Shown here: one piece after another, positions 53,816 through 64,000 of the stretch | Layout of the letters: each line of letters starts with the position of its first letter | How positions within the stretch are numbered: the stretch's first letter is position 1 | NCBI GenBank assembly: GCA_043228905.1 | Contig: JBHGNT010000021.1 | Location: 9,920,001-9,984,000 of the forward strand | Reading direction: 5' to 3' | Source: Azolla caroliniana | Lineage: Eukaryota > Polypodiophyta | Length of the DNA: 64,000 nucleotides | The notes under the pieces: model-generated | Told to the model about the DNA's origin: nothing | What the model saw: only the letters and a program-made list of their open reading frames with translations | Database searches by the model: none | Translations under genes and position numbers: made by a program

Positions 53816-55834
53816 TTTTGAAGATAACATAATTGTATTATGAGCACATCATGATACATACTTTCTGTTAGAAAGTCCCTAGAGAATGACAAAAATCGCA
53901 ATAAAATGCTTCCTTTTTTGACAATGCCCATCCTCTAACATGGGATATTTAGAACTATTCATACAATCAATGTTTTCTGCCACATAGGCATCATTCGAGA
54001 GACTCATTCTACACATTGTCTTCTTCCTTTACAAACTTGGCAACCATTTGTTCTACATTAATTTATAGAGTTGGTGAGTGGGTATTCCTTGGTTGGCACC
54101 AACAGTACATATTATTGAAAAAATCTGAAATTCCTTCGCCCAATCTTTTGCCCAGATGCACACGATGTATGGCTTTCTCATAGATTTGAGAATTGGCAAG
54201 CATATGTTCACTTGGTACATTGAGTTCTCATGCGTCTTTGAAGATGAGAGAGAGAGAGAGAGAGAGAGATTAGATTAGATTTTTTATCACCCTATGGGAC
54301 TAAATACATATATCTTGTAAATACATGTGCTCATGCTTCTCGATGGAGATTTGAGTATTGACACTATATGCTAAGCATCTGAGAAGTGATGATATAAGAG
54401 AGAGAAATGGGGCAGTTGTGGGGTTTGCTCTAACATTAGGGAACATTTTGATAGCTCAAGCATTGGCACTAATTTATTTATTCTTAAAGCTCTATCTGAT
54501 TATAACTAATGCTATGAAAGTATGTGGGGGCAGCTCTACCTTTGGGCAAACAACTAATAGCTCAAGCATTGGCAAACGATTTCTCCTTCTTTCTTAAATC
54601 TGTCTGATAATATAAGTCTTTGGAAGTATGGAATGTGTTTGCATAGGCATTAGGGTTAAATTTTAATACGCATCAGTCTGTCTGTATCCGATGCATTGAG
54701 AATTTTGGTTGATCTTGGTTGGCATGGGAAAATACTGGACCAAGTGAGTTTTGTTGGTGTTGCTATTTCACCCTCTCAAAGGTCAACTTGGATTTCACCC
54801 TAAACTTGAACAAAACCTTACTATTGATAAGTTCTAGAATGGATTTTTAGGAGAATGGTTTTAAAAGCACTTTTTTCCAACCCTTCGGTATTTCTCAAGT
54901 TTACCAAACATATGATTAAAATCATCAATAAGTCCTACCAAAACATCTTTGTGAGCTTCATAAGTAAACTACCCTACCACAATGCCCTAACCCATTTAGA
55001 TCCTCATGCCAACTCCACGATTGAAAATTAATGACATCTTCAGGTTCCCACCATTAACATAAAGCAGTACTAAAAACAAGTAAAATTGAATACTGCATGT
55101 TGTAAAAGGTGTAACCATGGCAACTAATTTATGTCAAGCTCCACCTATAAACTTGTTAATCAATAAGATAGGCATAAACATATGAGAAGTGAGACCTAAT
55201 GCAAGTTCTTGCATAATCCTTATCTAAGTGAGACGTTCTATGCAAGTTATTCTGCAATCCTTGTCTAAGTGAGACATTCTAATGCAAGTCCCTGCAAAGT
55301 CCTTGTCTAATACAACCAACAGCCAACAGCCACTAAAAATGCCCAAGCAATCAGGAGGGGTTGGATGTGTAGCCTTCTTAGTCTTGATGAGTAATAAGTT
55401 GAGGATAGATTTAAGTTATTATGGAAATGCTGTATGAGTAAGGTTGTGTTCAAAAGATCAAGCCAACAATTATGGGACAAACATTTAAACACAAGTTCAA
55501 TGGGAGGCAATCAGAACATGCCTTAATTGTTTCATGCCACCCAATGTTTTAATGTCTTCTTGGCTTCAGCATGACCCTAACAGTAAACAAAGTTGCTATA
55601 GAACATGGCAGTTACGAGGTAATAATGTACAAAAAGTTGTCTTAATAGCTAATACATATGAGCTATATCAACAATTTTATAACCATCTATCTTACAAGAA
55701 TGTGGCAAAGTAGTAATCAACAAGATTTCTTTCAATAACAGAAATTTAGTGGATTCAGGACGAACTATATATATTTCTATACGAGTTTTCACTCGCAATA
55801 AAAAAATCAATGAATAATCCCGAACACTAATTTC

Positions 55835-58800
55835 CTACAAGCGCGAGGCAAGTGTGTATGTTCTTTCAGAGAGTTGTGTCTTTTCACATTTGCATTCTGT
55901 AAGACTGCTCATGACAAAATTCAGGACAACTGTGGCCAACAACCGTTGATGTTGTCGGAAATAATGATCAGCATCCTCCAGAATTACTAGCTTATGGTTC
56001 TTTATCAATCTGTCAAAATCATTTGCCTCCTCAACACTCACAGTCTCATCCTTGGAACCATGTGCTGTTAAAACCCTAAAACAGATGCAAAAATTCATCA
56101 GAGGATTTTTGGAATAATGCCAATCATTGGCTGACATAAACCATGTTATTCTCACAAATGCCAATAAAAGAAAATTGCTTTTTCATAATCATATTCTATC
56201 TTAAATTTGGTATATGCTCTTTTTTAATAGCTTAGTCAGCAAAATCAAAACATACCGGCAATGTTCTGATATGGAGATCAAGGCTTTTTCCATATTAGTG
56301 CTTAATCGTTCCTTTAGACTATGCTTTGTGACACGGTAAATCAAATTTCCTGTTAGAGATACAGAAAATGTATCATACCATCGGAAGAATTTTATATGAA
56401 AAAGGAAAACTATGTCTCTAGAAAATGAATAGATACCTGATCGATCTTTCACATCCACATAACCTTGTCTCTCCATCACTTCAGAATAATTTGTTCCCAA
56501 ACGCTTACTAATTCCTCTTTCCAAATGAAACCTGCCGCTTATGTTTATGACCATACTCACGTCCTTGTATTTGGACGCATATAAAAGCACCGCATTTCCA
56601 CCTGCACAAAATATGAATTGTATCTTATAGATAGGAATTTTAACATTAGCACCCAAGATCAACAAAAACAAGTTAAATTTCTAAACATGAAACCTATAAT
56701 GGAAATACACCTTTGCTATGTCCTACAAGAACATTGACCTTGGATCCAAAACTTCTTAAATAGCATATAACACATCTGAGATCTTCTGCATCTTCCCAAT
56801 AGTTGCCGTATCGAAACTTCCCTTCACTTTCCCTGATATAAATAATAACATACAAGAATAAATCTATAGTAAACTATAACACATTCATACACAGCATTAA
56901 AGAAATATGTTAAGGCATACCCAGATCCAGCAAAATCAAATCTGAAAGTGCTCATGCCATTTGACACAAAATCTGATGCTAAATTCACAACTACAGCATC
57001 TTCCTGAAGAAATCATTCTCTCTCTCTCTCTCTCTCTCTTGGTGAAAACACACAATTATATTAATAAATGCATGGGAAAAACACTAGTTACAATGGGTGT
57101 CACAATGGAGTATGGTCACCCACTAACTACAGGGGTAGTGGAACATGTTGAATAGCCAATTGGCAACACGAACACTCCACTGAGGACAGAATTTTCACTT
57201 CTCCAATAAAGAAAATTGCCACATCAGTACTCCCTCTCTCTCCCCTCTCTCTCAATCAATCTATCTCTCTCTCTCTCTCCATCTATCTATCTATCTATAT
57301 ACTTATATACTCTGTAAAAGGTATTGTATAATGAAATAAGGAGAATACACGTAGTTATGCATTAACATGGTCACTACAAGGTTCTCCATGGACTAGCATG
57401 CAGGCACTGATCCTCAAGTAGAAGATTATAATGAAACAAACCACCAAAGACGAAGACCGATGCCCGTTCAACTGGTTGATGTACCCAACTGCCATGTTGT
57501 GTATAATAAAAGAATGCATTCTCTCTCTGCCAACTCCTAAAGATGTATCCTGCTCGGATCTCATCTTCTCATCAATCATTTCTACAATACAGATGCGCAC
57601 AAAAGCAACCCCAATTACCCATCGAGAAAGAAGAAAAACGACTTTCCACTAGATGCTACCGTTCCTCTGCATGCCACCACCCAATCTATCATAATATATG
57701 CATCCTTATCTGCTCCTTATGTCCCCCTAGGCCTACTCTCTGCATGTGGGTTGAATCATGATGTTCATTACCCAAACCCAACACCCACTCACCAACATGC
57801 ATGCATATAATTAGATAGGCTACATGAGGGAGATTAAGAGGGATATTGAGTTAAAAAGATAGTGCAGTGAGATGTGAAATTCAGATTATGTTTTATTCAT
57901 CACATTATGTTACTTACCTCACAGGGGATCAAAAAATATGCAGAAGCAAACAATGATAATCAACTAGAGTCACCCTGCACTTTCATATCTGAGGGCATTA
58001 AAGAGCATTCAACTCGTGGTGACACATGCCTTAAGGAAACATCCATCATAATGGAAAATGGAGATGTTATACCTATGGCAGAGAAGAACTGGAGATGGTG
58101 CACTCAGTGTAGTTTGCAATCTTTCCTAAACGGTCCAAATGCTTTTTTCCAGATGTGGTTTTCTTAATATAGGAGTACCACATTACATCGTTCACTTCTA
58201 AAACAATAGGCATTATCAAGATTTGAGTATATATATAATGTGAACTGTCATCTACATCATCCAGTTCATCCATGATCTTGCATTAGCATACACTTCACTC
58301 ATTATTTAGCATTATTACTTACTCCACCAGTGATTAAGCATGAACTTTTACTCCATGCTTCCTCAAAGTACTCACCATCTCGACCCAGTCACCTCCCAAT
58401 CTCCAGTATAGACCACACCTACACCATCAACATTTTCCCACCATATGACCTTCACAGGAACATGCCCCAAAAACCATTGGTGCAACGAGGAACGCAAATG
58501 GATATATCTGTAACTTCATACTAGGTAACCAACCCACAATCAAATCAGAAACCTCACTTCCAAAAACGGCAATCTATGAGGAAGCACAATATTGGGATCT
58601 CTACCATCCCTTCCTGAGCAACGGCTCAGCCACTGCATAAAGATATATTAGAGAACCTCGATTATCATAAAGCCAAATGGGTCACAACTGAATCATTCTT
58701 ATGCAAAGAGCTAGTATCTTGTGCCTCACCAAATTCCGTACAACAATCATCATTTTCTCACCTTACTACCTTCAACTTTTTCATAAAAGGTGGAGAAGAC

Positions 58801-61177
58801 CATCTCCCCTTCAGCAAGGACTAAAAGTGAACACCTCATATATACAGTAAGCAAATTTGCAACATGGCCTCACAGTGAGCTTGAGAACATTGCCTTCATC
58901 TATGGTGTAGCCTTATAGGATCCAATCCTCACATCCATATGTGGATACAAATGAAGCACTATACTCCTATTGTGATATATGATACATAGGCAAAGCTTCC
59001 ATCATGCACGACATCATTCTAGCTGACTGAATTGGCTTCCCCTCTATGACAGTAGAAGCATTGTTCCAGACAATGAACCTAACCTCATCGACATCCAAAC
59101 CATGCTACTTTAAAGAATCACAGGTAAGGCATTCGGAAGCAACATAGGAAGTGACTGAAACCGACATGATTCATGGTAATCACAAACGATGAAGCAGTTC
59201 AACAACCTTATGCTAATCCACACCCTTCTGAGATGATGAAAGGAACATAATCTTGCTGCAAGATCTATGGAAATTCTACACTCAAAAGACTTGGAGCACA
59301 CCGTAAGATATACTACAATAACTATAATGCTCACAAAGAAATACAACTCAGAGTTTCGTCCATTTCCATACCCACCAACTGGTGATTGAAGTAAGACAAG
59401 CACTCCCATACCTAGGGCTGACAATCTTTGCACATTTCTGTAGATGCCCAGCTAATAAGCACATTACATAGAAGTATGTCACACTCTTAGGTAAGTACAG
59501 TACCTTCCAAACAAATGGATAATGCTGAAAAGCATTACTTTGGCTAAGGCTTGCTCAAGGTTCAAAAGGATACAGAATCAACCTTATATTACCACATGGG
59601 CACAGACGCAATCACAAATAATTGACTTCTTCCATAGATCACATCTCCAGCAACATGCCAACTCTCGAGAAGGCACCACTGAGCAAGCAGAAGAATGAGG
59701 TCAGAGAACACAACTGGGATATACTGCACATGGTCCATACCAGCAACTGATCATAGAATTTATTGCTAGCCATTTAGGGCATCCAGATACACTCAGAGTA
59801 ATTTGTCCACCACACCAATCAACATTAGACACCATTTCCCCTAACCAGCACCTATACATAATAGCTCCAAAATTCATGCTAGTAAAACAATCTCAAGAAA
59901 TTTTAACAATTGTAAACCACCACATATATAAACATCATCATCATGGAACCATATTTGTATCACGATGGTCTTATGGACATATTTCAGCCTCTAGTAGAAG
60001 ACAATATTTCTTATTTTCTATCGTTCTCATTTAGCAGCTAGCTTAGTTCTCTTATTTCATCTTTTGCATTTTCTTTCTGCTATGCCATTTTAAAATCCTC
60101 TCCCTACAATAATTGCTGGCCCCATGGGTTGAGTTGGACACCAGTGGCTGTTAATATATCATCATCACCATCTTCCATTCAAAGTGAGAGAGGCAATTAC
60201 CCACTCGGCATTTGCATACTCTGCCCCAAATAACCAATCAGGGGAATGAGGACAAGGAGCATTCTACACTATGATGTGAAGCATTAAAAGCCATCAGACA
60301 ATGTTATCCACGATCAATGACTCAATGTACAACAGCTTCTTCGGCAATATATATGCCATCTACTTGATCAAAACGACTTTAAATATATAAGCCACGTATG
60401 GTGACCTTAAAATGAAGAGGAGACTATTACAATGCTCGTTTTGGGTTCCATAAGCCATGGTTCCAGCCTATTATGAACATTAAACTATCAAAATCATCAT
60501 CTCTCTCAAAAAAAAAAAATAGCATTATGCATCTAAAGTTAAAATGAATTCCATGACCTCTCAATATCTACAATTGGCATTTAAAAAATACCAAAATTCT
60601 TGAACCCCATAACAGGTCATTAGAAAAATAAGGTCTCTCATGCAATCACCACATGAGTTCCAGCCAATGTGTAGCATGCCTTATTCATATACATGCCTTC
60701 ATTTTTCCAGAAAAAATTAGAGCTTTAATCAGAGAGTAAAGCAAAATGAGTGTTTTGCCTCTATATGCACAAACCCTGTGACAGGGACAAAATTGAGAAG
60801 GTCCATCCATCAAGGTTCAGTTGAATTGTACTAGATTTTCATACATTACAACAAAACGTATCTAGAGCCACACAATGGACAACGAAGTAATTTAAAGATA
60901 CCTTAGAAGATTGAAATCCATGACACAGGATGACAATATGGTCCGAGCCAGTTTCTTCCAAGACACCAATCATCTTCTCTCCCCTTGAGTTTGGAATGCT
61001 AAGTATTCGGCAAGAATTCATGCCTGTCATATAGAGGAAGAAATTAGCCAATTCTAAATGAGTATATTTTGAAGAACGATCACTCAACTCGTCAACAATT
61101 GCGAAAATCTCCCTTTTTACTGTACAACGATTTGAATTTGTGCTACAACGAGGAGAAGTGGATGTATCCCTCTGCAT
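55835..61177 (-). CDS. alpha/beta hydrolase (serine hydrolase), about 292 residues, 7 exons
   Basis: Exons: 61,177-61,126 (uncertain), 61,023-60,902, 57,003-56,921, 56,832-56,711, 56,601-56,437, 56,349-56,256, 56,075-55,835. All introns are GT-AG and phases agree. The product has the alpha/beta-hydrolase pattern: oxyanion region HIVILCHGFQSSKEDAVVV, strand STFRFDFAGSGES, nucleophile elbow VGHSKGGNAV, acid HGSKDETV, and histidine EDADHYF. So Ser, Asp and His of the triad are visible. No membrane segment is seen. Family members hydrolyse esters, amides or thioesters; the substrate is unknown. The first exon is my guess: an alternative reads through without the first intron from the same ATG. 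Confidence 0.85.
57010..60895. other. 3.9-kb intron of the hydrolase gene
   Basis: Holds CT microsatellites (57,019-57,040; 57,235-57,300 with ATCT units) and otherwise unique-looking AT-rich DNA. I see no intact gene. A decayed transposable element between about 57,900 and 60,300 is possible but I could not identify one. Confidence 0.55.
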
Positions 61178-64000
61178 GAAAAACGGCAATTGTGTGAGGT
61201 CGTTATTCAGAGTTCTTTATATATTTTCTAGCGCTGAATAGATCGAGGCTAGATTGATTGTCATCGACTAGTCGTGCTCATAAACAGAAGAAGAAGAGAT
61301 TGAAAGATTCCAAATACAGAAAAAAAATATGCACCTTGAGGAAACGATCGTGTGTTGGGGACTGATCTTCGTGTGCGGAATCTATTCCATGCGTCAAATC
61401 CGAAGGATCAGGAAGGAAAGCGACGAAGAGAGAGAGAGAGACCCCTTCGATTGGATTGCGCAGAGCTTTTATGGAAATAAACTGATAACACTCTACATAC
61501 TATGTACTCTGTCTCTCTGTCTCTCTCTGTCTCTCTATGCATGACATATGTATGTGTATGTATAATTAATTGTATGTATGGCCATGTTTTTGTATATGTA
61601 TAGACCGTCATGTATGTATGTGTATGTATGGCCATGTGCTCGTGTCTATTAGCTACCAATTCAAAAACAGGGCTGGCGAGGGAATCGCGGCCACGGACAA
61701 TGCAGGTCGTTCAATTCAACTGGTGGCGCATGCGATTTGCACCGTCCGATTTGGATAAGAAAGAATGTGCGATAAAAAAGATGTCAGAGGTCGCCTAACA
61801 TTGAGTCAGTCCTCAGTTGCCCAACCCCGTTAGTAGTTAGTTGGCCAACTCAGTCCTTAGCCGCCCAACCCTGTCATTGTAGGTCGCCCAATTGCCCGAC
61901 TATATTAGAACAATTAATGAAGTAATAAATAAAACAAAGCAATATTGAAAGTTAATGGTTTAGTGGTTAAAGTTATTTCTTACATTTATTAGGTGCAAAG
62001 TTCAAATTAGTGAGAAGAGTGTTTATTTTGCTTATTGGTCAATTTTGGGGCCATTTAGGTTTTCTTCTTCTTTCTTTTTTAGGGTTTTGATGTTTGGTTT
62101 TGGGATTTTAGCAACTAGCTATTGATTTTTGCATGTATATTAATGTATTCCTCCCATCAATGAGGAAGAGATTAATATATTATTGATTCAATATGTGAAG
62201 CTTATCACTCCATATATGTGCTACATATCAATCACACTATTGGGCCATGGCAATACAACATTTCTTTCTAGTGCACCTTTTCCGTAGATTATATAGTTTG
62301 TAACAAAAGTACAAATGCAAAACCAACTTACTATAATAATGAAAAATGTTTCAAATCAAACCGCCATTACAGCTAAGGTAAAAAAAAAACAATAATTCAT
62401 TCGACTAGAGAAAAGTAATGGAAACAATTCTACATTAGGTTTTAGGGTCGCACACTAACAAATTGCTCCTAAGAAAATGGCTTTAAAACACAATACCATT
62501 CCCTTAAAAATGCAACACTAAAAAAGAGGTTAACAAATTTTGCTTATAAGATGAGAAGTTTACTAAACAAGATAAAATCTCAAGAATATTGATATTTGTG
62601 ACATAATCTATGCACAAAGAAATATTTGCCTAAGCCTAATATAACATATGAAGAACATAAAAGAGCGATATGTATAACATTACATAGTATTTTGTAGATA
62701 TAATTAGAAATCTTTGAGTGAAACTTATTTCACTTAATGGAATCTGTTACTAAACCCCAACATGCTTTCTTCTTTTCATATTTCATCTATGTAGTCAATG
62801 GTGTACCTCTTGTTACATGCAAATGAACACAAATTAAATCTTAATATACCTAAGTTAAGATTTAAGCTGAATAACATTTCTCCTAAGGTAATAAAGTTGA
62901 CCAAAAATTTACCTTGTAGTAGTCAACCTCCATGCTGAAATTTACCAATTTAGTTTTCCATTTCATGAGGGATATATAAATGAAGTTAAAATTTTATTTA
63001 TTTATTTATTTATTTTTCGGGCTTGGGGTTAAGAGGCATCCACCTTGCTTAAAAGTAGTTTAAACTATATAACCTGTTGAATAATGTTTGTAACAATGAT
63101 TTTATGTTATGCATCATGGCTTGCTCTAATGGAAAATATCATTGGTTTCACCCTAATTTAAGACATAATACAATGATGATAATGATTCTCAACAAAGCTA
63201 CATAATATACAAATGAAATTTTGATCCCAAGATATATTTACATATCATTTCAAAACTGTTGAAATTGCTCCCAACAGAAAAAGGCCATGTACTGAACAAT
63301 AATTTCTCGAATAGCAACTGCTGGATTATCAACATTTGAAATCTACTTAATTGCCACAGTCTTTTGTTTGTTCATACAAGCCACTTTGGCCACTTAAAAC
63401 ACCGTAATGTAGTAATATTTTCCTCACCATGCCAAGAAGACCGACTTATTTCAGCTATACATGTAGACAACTACCAAAACCAATACGCTTATTAAAGGGC
63501 ATAGAAATACAACTTCATAGTGTACCATTCCAATACTTTTATTAGTATAGATAAGTTGTCCAGGAGCATACCTCAGCAAGAAACAACAATCAAATAAGCT
63601 TGGTGAAAGTAATGTAATTAACTAACAATATGTTGTGTAAAGGTGTCCCTCCTTACGGGGGAGTCGGCCGAAAAGTCGATTTAAGAGTCAGTTGGTCGAA
63701 ATCGGCTGAGAAGCCGAAATGTGTCGGATTACCAAAAATAGCCGAAAAGCCAAAAATAGTCGGATTACCGAATTTGGCCGAAGTCGGTCGGAGAGCAAAA
63801 GAATGGTCGGTTTGCCGAAGAACCGAATCAGGGGTCAATTGACCGAATTCGGTGAGAAAGCCGAATTCGTACTCAATCAAATGGACACATATACATATAC
63901 ATATGCCTTCTTACATATAAAGTAAAAACGACCTAGTATATATATATGCCAACAGGCCTGGCAGTATATATGTATGAGGGAAAAACGAGTTGTATGTATG
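61178..64000. other. intergenic region with simple repeats
   Basis: The first part should include the hydrolase promoter. It contains GA and CT tracts (61,427-61,440; 61,507-61,534), a TATGTATG/GGCCATG repeat (61,545-61,640), GCCCAACCC-type repeats (61,800-61,905) and (TTTA)n at 62,993-63,015. CCGAA-rich degenerate repeats (63,655-63,870) and TA repeats (63,885-63,990) follow. No gene is supported. Confidence 0.6.
63655..63870. repeat. degenerate CCGAA-rich repeat
   Basis: Short irregular units such as GCCGAAAAGCC, GTCGGATTACC and GCCGAATTCG recur about ten times on plus. Open frames across it are low-complexity artefacts. Confidence 0.7.

Larger units (their letters stand above)
52521..55834. 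other. intergenic region with tandem repeats
   Basis: After the gene's 3' end I see no coding region. It holds a 195-bp tandem duplication (52,664-53,053), a mosaic repeat array (53,200-53,815), a GA microsatellite (54,245-54,269) and three about 48-bp units (55,190-55,310). Confidence 0.6.

Noticed and set aside
57235-57300. CT/ATCT tracts considered as a CRISPR-like or regulatory array
   Set aside because: Simple intronic microsatellites with no spacer structure.
57870-58170. 97-codon open frame in the long intron
   Set aside because: No recognised domain, no splice-site support and it lies within the hydrolase intron; possibly old transposon debris.
1-64000. tRNA, rRNA, plastid or mitochondrial inserts
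   Set aside because: Looked for tRNA arms, rRNA cores and organelle genes on both strands by eye; none recognised.

Overview
This window is plant nuclear DNA. About 50 kb (1-49,950) is a nest of LTR retrotransposons, and the last 14 kb (49,950-64,000) is AT-rich gene space with two single-copy-looking, intron-containing genes. Plant origin is inferred from the initiator-Met primer-binding sites of the Ty1/copia elements, the tRNA-primed Ty3-type elements, short plant-like introns and a gene with a plastid-transit-like N-terminus. I cannot name the species.

Left part (1-10,305). The window opens in the 5' end of a minus-strand copia (copia-1; LTR 243-688). It sits next to a scrap of another copia (689-840) that is fused to a decayed plus-strand copia of a second lineage (copia-2, about 845-10,305). 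Copia-2 is split by copia-3 (2,897-9,051, duplication AAGAT/AAGAC). Copia-3 was itself hit by two solo LTRs, 4,564-5,237 (CCTTT) and 8,112-8,709 (AGCTA). Copia-2 ends abruptly at about 10,305 against a Ty3-like element called C here.

Middle part (10,306-49,949). This is a four-level nest on the minus strand. Element C (gag, retropepsin and a pol linker; right LTR 49,188-49,949) contains element B (11,955-42,047, gag-bearing). B contains element A (13,210-16,842, a complete 3.6-kb gag-protease-only LTR element) and Ty3/gypsy element G (17,675-39,530, duplication CTTAT, 9.25 kb of its own sequence). G contains copia-5 (24,731-31,750, CTACA) and copia-6 (32,480-38,052, CTCTG). C also contains plus-strand copia-4 (43,172-49,129, GGACC). 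Most junctions are proven by matched duplications and resumption of the host reading frame. Copia-6 is intact: one 1,357-residue polyprotein with all catalytic motifs and LTRs that differ only in a CT-repeat length. It is probably the youngest insertion and may be mobile.

Elements A, B and C are related families with 740-760-bp LTRs, the same unusual primer-binding site, related capsid-like Gag proteins and (A, C) a CxxC knuckle and a DHGSE-type protease. A has no polymerase. C carries the start of a pol region, so A/B/C look like a non-autonomous/autonomous group. G carries a 977-codon extra open frame on the sense strand downstream of integrase, with a novel-looking N-terminal domain, long coiled coils and an acidic Pro-rich tail. 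G's extra protein and the A/B/C group are the best candidates for undescribed biology.

Right part (49,950-64,000). A two-exon gene (51,911-52,520) encodes a 170-residue probably plastid-targeted protein. A multi-exon minus-strand gene (55,835-61,177) encodes an alpha/beta hydrolase with a Ser-Asp-His triad and a 3.9-kb intron. Between and around them are minisatellites and tandem duplications but no other gene I can support.
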